From Oligoflexales bacterium (GTDB taxonomy: Bacteria; Bdellovibrionota; Oligoflexia; Oligoflexales; Oligoflexaceae): a DNA stretch of 13,684 bases. The stretch's first letter is position 1, and each line of letters starts with the position of its first letter. Below, piece after piece: positions 6,985 to 13,684 of the stretch. The stretch is from positions 1 through 13,684 of the forward strand of contig JADFZC010000031.1 of assembly GCA_015232735.1 (NCBI GenBank), in the 5' to 3' direction. A program made the translations under genes and the position numbers. A model generated the notes under the pieces. The model was given only the letters and a program-made list of their open reading frames with translations, ran no database searches and was not told the origin of the DNA.

Positions 6985-8757
6985 ATGAAAAAAAACTTAA
7001 GTGTTGTAATTGGTGGCTTGGATCAATTTGGAGGATTAAGCGTTTTTGAGTCTCTAAATAAACATTATTCTGTATGTATATATGCGTTGGAATCAGAAAA
7101 ATTGTTAAAAAATTATCGAACTTCAAATATGGTTAAAGTATTTCCGGTAATTTCTGATATGCCAGGATATATGAGAAATCTTGAAGATCAACTGCGGGAT
7201 TCGGATATTATTTTCGGATATGGAATAGATAAATTATCCACGTTTCAAGCATTGAGATATGGCCTAAAAAACCAGAAGCCGGTTATTGTTATGGTGGATA
7301 ATTCCAATTGCTATTTTTCATTAGAACATTCAGAAATTCGATCCATTAGAACGGATATTATTTCAAATGCTTCACACTTCATTGCCAGCTCAGAGTCAAT
7401 ATTCAGCATGTTGAGAATGGATGGTGTCAATTCTGAAAGAATATCAATTGTTAATCCCGGAATATCTTCAGAAATGTTTAACCGATCAAAAGTAAAAAGA
7501 GATAAATTTCGAAAATATATTTGTATTAGAGATAGTGACATTTTGATTTTGTATAGAGATCCTTTAGAGAGAGAAAATCGTCCTAATGAATTGATTCATA
7601 TGTTAAAATTATTGAAGGTTAAAAATTTTGAATTATTTGAAAGAACTAAGCTGCTTTTTGCTTCAGATGGCTCTATTTCAAAGGAATTGAAATATGAGTG
7701 TTATGACGGAAAAATAGGTCAAAATGTGTTTTTTTTGCATCAGGAAGCAGATCCATTTATTCATGATTTATACTGTGCTTCTGATTTTTTGGTTACCTTA
7801 CGGAGTACGGAAGTAAAAAAGATGGAGCAGGTGCAGTACTGGATTTTGGAAGCGATGGGATGTGGAGTTATTCCAATAGTGCCTGAGTCAAGTTTGATTT
7901 CTGAACTTATTGGTGATTTTGGAATTAAATTGGTTGATGACAGATACGGCAAGATTATGGATAGCATTTTGTATTTATCTTCGGAGCCATCTTTGGAAAA
8001 AAGAATTGAAATGTGTATGGAGCATGTGAAAAAGGGATTATCTTTAAATGGAATTGCTGATAACTATCATAACATTATTCAGAGTATGTTAGAGAAGAAA
8101 AATACAGGGATTTTTTCAATAGAGCATCAGTATGAGATATTGTATGACGACATATTAAAAAAGATGGAAGATAAAAAATTTGATGATGCTTTAGTTCTCG
8201 TTGAGGATTTATTGCTTAGAATGCCAGAAAAGGTAGTTCAGGTTTCTGATCTATTGCGAATTAAAGGAGATATTTTGATTAAAATGAACAAATTAGATGA
8301 ATCATTTGAATCCTATAAAAAAAGCATCTCTTTAGACAGCAATAATTGGAAGAGTTTCCTGGGATTAGGGCACATTTCATATAGCAGCCATTCAAATGAG
8401 GAGGCAATTTCTTTTTTTAAGAAAGTTATAACAAAGGATCCAAATAATGCTGATGCATATTTCGGAATTGGAATGGTATATTTCAGAATGGCGTTATATG
8501 ATGAAGCTGTTTATTGGCTCAGCAGATCGATCGGATATGATGAACATAACAAAAAAGCTTTATATTTATTGGCACATGCATGTACTGAATCTGAGTCAAT
8601 AGAAGAATCAATAATGATACTTGAAAAGGTTAGAGGAATGGTTGGAGAAACCGAGATTTTAGATATGGCTTTAGGGCGTTTATATTTGAAGGGAGGTCAG
8701 ATAGAGTTAGGGAAGAGTTTATTGGACAAAGTCTTGTCTAAAACATCAAGTTCTTAA
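6985..8757 (+). CDS. GT-B-type glycosyltransferase fused to C-terminal TPR repeats
   Basis: A cytoplasmic 590-residue protein with no signal peptide. Residues 1-375 look like a GT4-type GT-B glycosyltransferase: an N-terminal Rossmann-like start (VVIGGLDQFGG), a linker with NPGI, and the C-terminal donor-site motif EAMGCGVIPIV at 289-298, where the Glu normally contacts the sugar nucleotide. Residues about 385-590 form TPR repeats (for example DESFESYKKSISLDSNNWKS and EEAISFFKKVITKDPNNADA). The donor and acceptor sugars cannot be read from sequence. TPR-linked glycosyltransferases often modify proteins or surface polymers; a flagellin lies 4.4 kb away, so flagellar glycosylation is possible but unproven. 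GGGTGAG (6976-6982) ends 2 nt before the ATG and is a weak, close ribosome site; the 15-bp gap from the protease gene suggests co-transcription and perhaps translational coupling. Confidence 0.8.
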   Translation: MKKNLSVVIGGLDQFGGLSVFESLNKHYSVCIYALESEKLLKNYRTSNMVKVFPVISDMPGYMRNLEDQLRDSDIIFGYGIDKLSTFQALRYGLKNQKPVIVMVDNSNCYFSLEHSEIRSIRTDIISNASHFIASSESIFSMLRMDGVNSERISIVNPGISSEMFNRSKVKRDKFRKYICIRDSDILILYRDPLERENRPNELIHMLKLLKVKNFELFERTKLLFASDGSISKELKYECYDGKIGQNVFFLHQEADPFIHDLYCASDFLVTLRSTEVKKMEQVQYWILEAMGCGVIPIVPESSLISELIGDFGIKLVDDRYGKIMDSILYLSSEPSLEKRIEMCMEHVKKGLSLNGIADNYHNIIQSMLEKKNTGIFSIEHQYEILYDDILKKMEDKKFDDALVLVEDLLLRMPEKVVQVSDLLRIKGDILIKMNKLDESFESYKKSISLDSNNWKSFLGLGHISYSSHSNEEAISFFKKVITKDPNNADAYFGIGMVYFRMALYDEAVYWLSRSIGYDEHNKKALYLLAHACTESESIEESIMILEKVRGMVGETEILDMALGRLYLKGGQIELGKSLLDKVLSKTSSS

Positions 8758-8788
8758 TTTTTGGAAAAATTTTTTTGAGTAATTGAAT

Positions 8789-9250
8789 ATGAATCATTTT
8801 GTGGAGATTAAGGTTGTAAATCCCGTCCTGACAAAGGAATACGATTTACCAAAGTATGTAACAAGTGGATCAGCTGGTCTTGACGTAAGAGCATGCATTA
8901 GTGAACCTGTTGTTGTGGAACCTCAGCAAGTAATCGTGATACCCACCGGTTTTTCGATTAATATCGGTAGATCTGATATTATGGCGATGATTGTCCCAAG
9001 ATCCGGGCTTGGTTTTCGTGGTTTGGTGTTAGGAAATTTGACAGGAATAATTGACAGCGATTTTCAAGGCGAGATAAAGATCTCGGTTTGGAATAGAACA
9101 ATTGACTCGACATTTACAATTGAGCCTTTTGAACGTATCTGCCAGATGATATTTGTACCAGTTTTGCAAGTCAGTCTTAAACTTGTAAATGAGTTCTCGC
9201 TGACAACAGAAAGATGTCAAAATGGCTTTGGGCACTCTGGCACGAAATAG
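8789..9250 (+). CDS. dut: Deoxyuridine 5'-triphosphate nucleotidohydrolase (dUTPase)
   Basis: Converts dUTP to dUMP and pyrophosphate, keeping uracil out of DNA and supplying the dTMP precursor; the active enzyme is normally a trimer. All five motifs are recognisable in 153 residues: AGLDVRA (29-35), PRSGLG (70-75), GIIDSDFQGE (86-95, catalytic Asp89), ERICQMIF (115-122) and RCQNGFGHSG (142-151). Length matches the bacterial family. Two deviations stand out. Motif 3 has Phe92 where Tyr, which excludes ribose, is usual. Motif 5 has Cys-Gln-Asn instead of the Gly-rich RGxGG. ATG 8789 is preferred over an in-frame TTG at 8783, with a weak GAG 9 nt upstream. The gap from the glycosyltransferase is 31 bp, and the gene is convergent with pnp. 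No clear terminator lies in the 48 bp between them. Confidence 0.95.
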   Translation: MNHFVEIKVVNPVLTKEYDLPKYVTSGSAGLDVRACISEPVVVEPQQVIVIPTGFSINIGRSDIMAMIVPRSGLGFRGLVLGNLTGIIDSDFQGEIKISVWNRTIDSTFTIEPFERICQMIFVPVLQVSLKLVNEFSLTTERCQNGFGHSGTK

Positions 9251-9298
9251 ATCCAAATAAATTCGAGGTTTAAACTCTGCTTTATCAGTTAAATAATC

Positions 9299-11392
9299 TT
9301 ACATGGTAGGCTTTTTCCCGAGAGCTTCTTTACGGCTAAGCTTTACTTTTCCCTGACGATCAACATCAATAATTTTCACCAAGATATCATCGCCTTCCCT
9401 AATTACATCTGTGACATTTTCCACTCGATGGTTGTCGAGCTGGGATATATGCAGAAGCCCTTCCAGTCCAGGTTTTATTTCAACGAATGCCCCAAAATCC
9501 ATGACTCTCGTTACCTTGCCAAGGCATATTGCACCGATATTTGGATCAGATGTCAGGTTTCGAATGAATTTTTTTGCGGCTTCAGCCTTTGAGGCTGATG
9601 GAGCTACAATACATACTATTCCATCATCGCTGACATCAATTTTCACTCCAAAATCTGCAACTATTGATTTGATAACCTTACCGCCAGGCCCTATTACATC
9701 TCTTACTTTGTCAGGTTTAATCTTAATTTGGAAAATCCTTGGTGCATGTTCGCTTAACTCAACAGGTTTGTTGATGGACTCTTTCATTTTTTCAAGGATT
9801 TCAAGACGTCCGGCCTTTGCTTGATCTAAAGCTGCTGCCAAAATGGAGCGATCAATTCCTCCGATTTTGATATCCATTTGCAGAGCGGTAATTCCATTTT
9901 TCGATCCAGCCACTTTGAAGTCCATATCTCCAAGGTGATCTTCATCACCAAGGATATCTGATAGGATAGCGTAATCATTCCCTTGCTTAATTAAACCCAT
10001 GGCGATACCGGCAACAGGATCTAATAGCGGGATTCCAGCGTTAAGCATAGCGAGTGTGCCTGCACATACTGTTGCCATTGAAGATGATCCGTTGGACTCA
10101 AGTATTTCAGACACAAGACGTATAGTGTAATTAAATTTTTCGCTTTTGGGCAAAACTCTACTGAGCGCTCTCTCCGCCAAATTGCCGTGTCCTATTTCTC
10201 TTCTCCCTGGTGCTCTAAGATTTCGGGCTTCACCAACTGAGAAAGGAGGAAAGTTATAATGAAGCATAAAACGTTTACTGATGCCTGGAGTCAGAACGGT
10301 ATCAAGTTTTTGTTCATCGTCACCAGAACCTAAAGTAACCGCGGATAGCGACTGAGTTTCACCTCTGGTGAACAGGGAAGATCCGTGACAGCGTTTCAGA
10401 AGGCCTGTCTCACATGAGATTGGTCTGATTTGTGTATAGGATCTTTGGTCAATTCTCCGCCTTTCGTAAAGAATCATATCACGCATAGTATGATAGCTGA
10501 GTTTTTCAAAGGCAGAAGCAATTTTTTTACATTTTAAGGGATCACTTTCTGGATTGAAATCTTTCTGAAGATTTTGTTCCAATTGGTGAATGGCATCATT
10601 TCTGGCTTGTTTCCCCTGCACACTATAGCATTCCAAAAGCCTGCCTTTCGCGCTGGATTTTATCTGTTCAAAAATTTCCAGATCTTCAGCTGTCGATGAC
10701 AGAGCTACTTTTTGTTTTCCAATCTCTCTTTGAACTTCTAATTGCATGTCGAACACTGGTCTCATCAGTTCATGGGCGTAAGAGATTGCATCGAGCATTT
10801 TCTCCTCTGATAGAAAATTTGATCCAGCTTCAACCATGAGAACTGCTGTTGGATTAGCAGCCATATTAAGATCCAAATCAGAGTCTTCTAATTCAGAAGG
10901 ATCAAGAATGAATTTCCCGTCAGAGGACATCCCAAGCCGGATAGCGCAGACCGGGCCATTGAATGGTATGTCGCTTATCATTAGAGCTGTGCTTGCACCC
11001 ATTAGAGCAAGAGGAGCTGGATGATTCTCAAAATCTATCGAGAGAACTGTTGCAACTATGTGAGTTTCACACATGAACTCCTTTGGAAAACAGGGTCTGA
11101 GAGGTCTGTCAATTACTCTGGCTGTTAATGTTTCTCTTTCACTGGGTTTTGTTTCCCTTTTTATGAACCCTCCGGGTATTCTTCCAGCAGCATAGAATTT
11201 TTCTATGTAATCGACGCTGAGCGGGAAAAAATCTTGACCTTCTGTAGATTGGCCCAAATTGGCGCAAACAGTTACAAGAACTTGTGTTTCTCCGCTGGAG
11301 ACCATAACTGCGCCATTCGCCTGTTTGGCGAATTTATTGAATTCAAATTGGATAGTTTTGCCGCCAACATTGACGTGTTTAATTAAGGACAT
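9299..11392 (-). CDS. pnp: Polyribonucleotide nucleotidyltransferase (PNPase)
   Basis: A phosphate-dependent 3'-to-5' exoribonuclease, trimeric, central to mRNA turnover and often part of the degradosome. At 697 residues it has the normal length and domain order: first RNase PH domain (GRIPGGFIKRE, RPLRPCFP), helical linker, second RNase PH domain with the GDEDHLGDMDFKVAG active-site segment, then KH (VRDVIGPGGKVIKSI) and S1 (GKVTRVMDFGAFVEI, LEGLLHISQL) RNA-binding domains. No key motif is missing. A GGAG 6 nt before the ATG supports the start. It lies downstream of rpsO in the widely conserved rpsO-pnp order, separated by 103 bp that contain an intrinsic terminator. Expression would therefore come from read-through, from an own promoter that I could not identify, or both. 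Confidence 0.98.
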   Translation of the reverse strand: MSLIKHVNVGGKTIQFEFNKFAKQANGAVMVSSGETQVLVTVCANLGQSTEGQDFFPLSVDYIEKFYAAGRIPGGFIKRETKPSERETLTARVIDRPLRPCFPKEFMCETHIVATVLSIDFENHPAPLALMGASTALMISDIPFNGPVCAIRLGMSSDGKFILDPSELEDSDLDLNMAANPTAVLMVEAGSNFLSEEKMLDAISYAHELMRPVFDMQLEVQREIGKQKVALSSTAEDLEIFEQIKSSAKGRLLECYSVQGKQARNDAIHQLEQNLQKDFNPESDPLKCKKIASAFEKLSYHTMRDMILYERRRIDQRSYTQIRPISCETGLLKRCHGSSLFTRGETQSLSAVTLGSGDDEQKLDTVLTPGISKRFMLHYNFPPFSVGEARNLRAPGRREIGHGNLAERALSRVLPKSEKFNYTIRLVSEILESNGSSSMATVCAGTLAMLNAGIPLLDPVAGIAMGLIKQGNDYAILSDILGDEDHLGDMDFKVAGSKNGITALQMDIKIGGIDRSILAAALDQAKAGRLEILEKMKESINKPVELSEHAPRIFQIKIKPDKVRDVIGPGGKVIKSIVADFGVKIDVSDDGIVCIVAPSASKAEAAKKFIRNLTSDPNIGAICLGKVTRVMDFGAFVEIKPGLEGLLHISQLDNHRVENVTDVIREGDDILVKIIDVDRQGKVKLSRKEALGKKPTM

Positions 11393-11424
11393 TTCGTTCT
11401 CCGTATTAGGAAAAAATAAGCATC

Positions 11425-11481
11425 AAAAAAAGCCTTTACTCTAACAATCACTCTAGCAAGTTAGTGGAGTTAGATAAAGGC
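11425..11481 (-). terminator. Intrinsic terminator between rpsO and pnp
   Basis: Read on the minus strand, GCCTTTATCTAAC pairs with GTTAGAGTAAAGGC (outer 7 bp and inner 6 bp, one bulged base) and is followed by seven T (A7 at 11425-11431 on plus). A smaller CACT/AGTG pairing lies inside, and a second GTTAG copy could pair alternatively. The site is 14 nt after the rpsO stop and 32 nt before the pnp start, as expected for attenuation of rpsO transcripts. Confidence 0.85.
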
Positions 11482-11495
11482 GCATTGTGTTTTTG

Positions 11496-11765
11496 CTACT
11501 TACGAATCCCTAACTCATTGATAAGATTTTTATAAGCATTGAGATCTTTACTTTGCAGGTATCCAAGAAGCCTTCGCCTTTGACCTACAAGTTTCATCAA
11601 TCCTCTTTTTGAATGATGGTCTTTTGAGTGTAACTTGAAGTGATCATTTAACTTTTGAAGGCGCTTTGTCAAAAGTGCAATTTGAACCTGAGGAGAACCG
11701 GTATCTCCCTGTTTTTTAGCAAATTTACCTATAATATCAACTTTTTCTGACTTTTGAAGTCTCAT
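11496..11765 (-). CDS. rpsO: 30S ribosomal protein S15
   Basis: An 89-residue primary binding protein of the 16S rRNA central domain that also forms an inter-subunit bridge. Family signatures are complete: GDTGSPQVQIALLTKRL, LKLHSKDHHSKRGL-type region with HxKDxHSKRGL, VGQRRRLLGYL and the C-terminal INELGIRK. Length is exactly typical. AAGGA about 5 nt upstream of the ATG supports the start. The gene is followed by a terminator and then pnp. In several bacteria S15 represses its own translation through a leader structure; stem-loops upstream at 11818-11920 are candidates only if transcription starts beyond them. Confidence 0.98.
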   Translation of the reverse strand: MRLQKSEKVDIIGKFAKKQGDTGSPQVQIALLTKRLQKLNDHFKLHSKDHHSKRGLMKLVGQRRRLLGYLQSKDLNAYKNLINELGIRK

Positions 11766-11795
11766 TTTTATCCTTTACATTTTAAGACAATACTT

Positions 11796-11801
11796 ATTAT
11801 A
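11796..11801 (-). promoter_or_regulatory. Candidate -10 element for rpsO
   Basis: A perfect TATAAT on the minus strand, about 30 nt before the rpsO ATG. It predicts a short leader of about 25 nt. No good -35 hexamer is present at 16-18 nt spacing, and a small stem-loop (11818-11839) occupies that place, so this is a moderate call. Confidence 0.4.
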
Positions 11802-12128
11802 AAATACCAAACATATCAGCATCCGAAATTACAGATGCTCTTTGATCATATCTATATATGTTACTTTATACATATGCAAAGAGTCCTTTACATTGAAAGC
11901 GAAAGTTATCGGAAAAGGCTGATTTTTGCAAGTACTCCCTAAATCAAATTCCTAAAAAATTAATTTTATTAATTTATCTATTAACATGTCAAGATAGCTT
12001 TAATTGAATAGTAAATGTTTATTTTATTAAAAGGCATAGTAATTTCTTTTTGAGCGCTTGTTAATCATTAATTATTACATGCTTACAAAATATTATTCGA
12101 ACAAACAATTAGTAGAATTTTATTTCTG
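11802..12128. other. AT-rich intergenic region between divergent rpsO and carD with several inverted repeats
   Basis: No convincing gene. The following structures are visible. AGCATC/GATGCT (11818-11823 with 11834-11839). CTCTTTG plus CATAT pairing with ATATG plus CAAAGAG (11838-11851 with 11872-11883, 2-nt bulge). AGTCCTTT pairing with AAAGGCT (11882-11889 with 11914-11920, one bulge). An AT-only palindrome AAATTAAT/ATTAATTT (11957-11975). The remainder, about 11980-12128, is very AT-rich with no recognisable site. A 62-residue plus-strand frame across the rpsO start is judged spurious. Confidence 0.5.
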
Positions 12129-12156
12129 TTGACTATTATTACAATATATCTATAAT
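12129..12156 (+). promoter_or_regulatory. Near-consensus sigma70-type promoter for carD
   Basis: TTGACT (12129-12134), a 16-nt spacer and TATAAT (12151-12156) match 11 of 12 consensus bases. The start site would be near 12163, giving a leader of about 115 nt before the carD ATG. GACTATTATT occurs twice, at 12131-12140 overlapping the -35 and at 12169-12178 just after the start site, a possible paired operator. The leader also contains ATTGAA/TTCAAT (12176-12181 with 12205-12210). Confidence 0.65.
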
Positions 12157-12278
12157 TCTAAAAAGTCGGACTATTATTGAATCTGTTGTAGGATTTTTCT
12201 CTTCTTCAATCAGTCATCCAAAAAATAAGCGATAAACTAAAATTGATTTGCTGGGATAGCAAGGGAAAAGAGGTCTAT

Positions 12279-12761
12279 ATGGAGTATATACCAGGTAAAA
12301 AAGTTGTTCATAAGACCCATGGAGTCGGCACGATAAGTGGGATTGAAATTACCAATTATGGTGCTGGTCTGCAGGAATACTATCTGTTAAAAATTGACTC
12401 GACCGGTTTGGTTGTGCGTTTTCCTAAACAGGGTGGATCTTGCGTTATAAGGAATCTGGCTAACGAAGGAGAAATTTCAAAGGTTTATTCAATATTAGGG
12501 AGTCCAACAAGGAATTATTCTTCTGTTTGGAACAGGCGCAAAAAGGAATTCACAGAAAAAATAAAATCTGGATCTCTTTATGATATAGCCGAAGTTCTAA
12601 GGGATTTGAGCCGAATATCCTTCAATAAAGAACTTTCTTCCGGTGAAAAGGAAATGTTGGAGAAAGCCAAGGATAGGATTGTCACGGAAATAAGTGCTGC
12701 TAAGTCATCTGAGAAGAGACAGGTCGAGATGGAGTTAATCAATTTGATTCGTAGTAATTAG
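12279..12761 (+). CDS. carD: CarD/CdnL-family RNA polymerase-binding transcription factor
   Basis: A global transcription factor that binds the RNA polymerase beta subunit through an N-terminal Tudor-like domain and stabilises the promoter open complex through a helical C-terminal domain. The 160 residues match the short CarD/CdnL form. The N-terminal domain has PGKKVVHKTHGVGTISGIE, then YYLLKI and a strand with FPKQG. The C-terminal helices show WNRRKKEFTEKIKSGS, IAEVLRDLSRI and LSSGEKEMLEKAKDRIVTE, all characteristic. ATG 12279 is chosen because AGAGG (12269-12273) is 5 nt upstream and because CarD proteins begin near this point; an in-frame TTG at 12243 is less likely. A strong promoter lies about 120 bp upstream. 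The structured RNA copy B begins immediately after the TAG stop, so the mRNA should carry it in its 3' UTR. Confidence 0.9.
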   Translation: MEYIPGKKVVHKTHGVGTISGIEITNYGAGLQEYYLLKIDSTGLVVRFPKQGGSCVIRNLANEGEISKVYSILGSPTRNYSSVWNRRKKEFTEKIKSGSLYDIAEVLRDLSRISFNKELSSGEKEMLEKAKDRIVTEISAAKSSEKRQVEMELINLIRSN

Positions 12762-12876
12762 TCCCTGGCGCGAAAACGCCAGGGACGTATCCTGGCAAGC
12801 GAAGCTTGCATAGGATCTCTCCGAAATATCAGCATGATACCAACAGATCCTTCGCCTTTAGGACTGAGGATACGTT
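12762..12876 (+). ncRNA. Candidate structured RNA, copy B, in the carD 3' UTR
   Basis: This starts at the first base after the carD stop. P1: TCCCTGGCG (12762-12770) pairs perfectly with CGCCAGGGA (12777-12785) around CGAAAA. P2: ACGTATCC (12785-12792) pairs with GGATACGT (12868-12875). P3: GCAAGC/GCTTGC (12795-12800 with 12804-12809). P4: AGGATCT/AGATCCT (12812-12818 with 12845-12851), enclosing a small TATCA/TGATA hairpin (12827-12839). All helix positions except P3 and the inner hairpin coincide exactly with copy A. P1 is not followed by a U-tract, so this is not a simple terminator. It could be a 3'-UTR stability element, a 3'-UTR-derived small RNA or an independent RNA gene. The family is not recognised. 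Confidence 0.62.
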
Positions 12877-13158
12877 ACAAAATTTCAATACACTCTCTCA
12901 ATTGTTCTACCTTCTTTCAGAGTTCCAATTTTTAGGGAAAAAAAATAATTTTAAATCCTTCTGACCAACATATCAGCCGCTTTCCAGAATCTTTGTCTCA
13001 ATAGTAATCTCACATAATATTAAGGCCTTCTTCACAGGCATTGCATAATTTTGTATGCTTAATATATAGGTCGGGAAAATCAGAAGCATTTTCTAAATTG
13101 CCGTATGGCTTTATTGATGTTTTTTGTCCTCAATCATTTTGAGTAAAAAAGGATTACT
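12877..13158. other. Intergenic region upstream of flagellin
   Basis: No gene recognised. A GCATA/TATGC inverted repeat (13043-13058) and a weak promoter-like pair TTGCAT (13041-13046) - 16 nt - TATATA (13063-13068) are present. GCCGTATG at 13100-13107 resembles a sigma28 -10 (GCCGATAA) but has no matching -35 at the usual distance. The flagellin promoter is therefore unresolved. Confidence 0.35.
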
Positions 13159-13684
13159 ATGGGACTTAGAATAAGGACTAATGTTCAGTCATTGACCGCA
13201 CAAAGGAATTTGGGATTATCTGTTGGAAAAGCTTCAAAGCATATGGAAAAAATGGCCTCAGGGTACAGAATAAATGCTGCAGCTGATGATGCAGCAGGAT
13301 TAGCAATTTCAGAATCTTTGAAGTCAGATATAAGAGCCCTTAAAATGGCCCAGCGAAATGCGAGAGACGGTGTTTCAATGCTGCAGGTGGCTGAAGGTGC
13401 GCTTGTAGAAGTTAACAATATGATCATAAGACTCAAGGAACTTGCTGTACAGGCCGCATCCGATACGCAGGGGCCAAGGGAGCGGGAGTTTTTAAATAGA
13501 GAGTTTATGGCATTGAAAAATGAGATTGATAGAATAGCAATCTCTACAGAATATAACGGAACCCGGTTATTGGTTGGAAGTCGTGAACTCCATGAAAGTT
13601 TGATGAGAAAACACAACAAATCTCCACTTGAGTTTCAAGTTGGCAAGGATTATCTTCAATGGCAACAGTATGTGCAGGCACACT
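13159..13684 (+). CDS. Flagellin, N-terminal part (continues past the window end)
   Basis: The structural subunit of the flagellar filament, exported by the flagellar type III system. The visible 175 residues are the conserved N-terminal D0/D1 helices: RTNVQSLTAQRNL, SGYRINAAADDAAGLAISE (the hallmark flagellin signature), NARDGVSMLQVAEGAL and LKELAVQAASDTQGP, then EYNGTRLLVG. The segment after residue 145 is probably the start of the variable domain. The opening MGLRIRTNV, with Arg where Asn is usual (INTN), is a small deviation. AAGGA (13149-13153) lies 5 nt before the ATG. The reading frame stays open to the window end, so the C-terminal helices are outside. The symbol fliC is plausible, but Bdellovibrio-like genomes carry several paralogues, so no symbol is given. 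A long opposite-strand frame over this gene is a shadow. Confidence 0.95.
   Translation, partial: MGLRIRTNVQSLTAQRNLGLSVGKASKHMEKMASGYRINAAADDAAGLAISESLKSDIRALKMAQRNARDGVSMLQVAEGALVEVNNMIIRLKELAVQAASDTQGPREREFLNREFMALKNEIDRIAISTEYNGTRLLVGSRELHESLMRKHNKSPLEFQVGKDYLQWQQYVQAH

Noticed and set aside
11754..11942. A 62-residue plus-strand reading frame across the rpsO start
   Set aside because: No ribosome site, low-complexity protein, and it covers the rpsO start, its -10 and stem-loops.
12864..12870. CTGAGGA in RNA copy B, matching the hammerhead CUGANGA box, together with the CGAAA in P1
   Set aside because: The boxes are in the wrong order and distance for a hammerhead, and copy A does not keep the motif.
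13100..13107. GCCGTATG as a sigma28 -10 for the flagellin gene
   Set aside because: No TAAA-type -35 is present 15 nt upstream, so a sigma28 promoter cannot be claimed.
13185..13619. A 144-residue minus-strand reading frame
   Set aside because: It is antisense to the flagellin N-terminal region, whose conserved motifs are unmistakable.

Overview
The window is AT-rich (about 35-40% GC by eye) and reads as ordinary chromosome of a motile, Gram-negative-type bacterium. A short CarD/CdnL-type regulator, PilZ and flagellin genes, a membrane-anchored DsbA-like protein and TPR-rich envelope proteins together point to a low-GC Bdellovibrio-like lineage (Bdellovibrionota/Oligoflexia). That placement is inferred from the gene set and residue patterns, not from a search. 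No transposase, integrase, CRISPR array, rRNA or convincing tRNA gene was seen.

Layout. 1-1095: a DsbA-like thioredoxin-fold protein whose first codon(s) lie left of the window. 1195-1587: a PilZ (c-di-GMP receptor-type) protein. 1699-1813: a candidate structured RNA (copy A). 1879-2154 and 2326-2562: two small unrecognised ORFs, the first with an export signal. 2574-4133 (minus): a secreted TPR protein. 4134-4386: a divergent control region with a sigma70-like promoter, an inverted repeat at the predicted transcription start and a perfect hairpin over the start codon. 4387-9250: a probable operon of an S41 C-terminal processing peptidase, a glycosyltransferase-TPR fusion and dUTPase. 9299-11765 (minus): the conserved rpsO-pnp pair with an intrinsic terminator between the genes. 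11766-12278: an AT-rich control region with stem-loops and a near-consensus promoter for carD. 12279-12761: carD. 12762-12876: copy B of the structured RNA, directly after the carD stop codon. 13159 to the end: the N-terminal part of a flagellin.

The most unusual signal is the pair of RNA-like elements at 1699-1813 and 12762-12876. Over 114 positions they align without a gap at roughly 58% identity. Both fold into a 5' hairpin with a CGAAA-type loop followed by a 91-nt closed domain with the same internal spacing. Three base pairs change on both sides between the copies, which suggests selection on RNA structure. I cannot match the element to an RNA family I know. It may be a new dispersed non-coding RNA or cis-acting mRNA element.

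The genes fall into envelope and export functions (DsbA-like, TPR, S41 peptidase), motility and surface functions (PilZ, flagellin, perhaps the glycosyltransferase), and housekeeping RNA or nucleotide functions (rpsO, pnp, dut, carD). Functional links between these groups are inference only.
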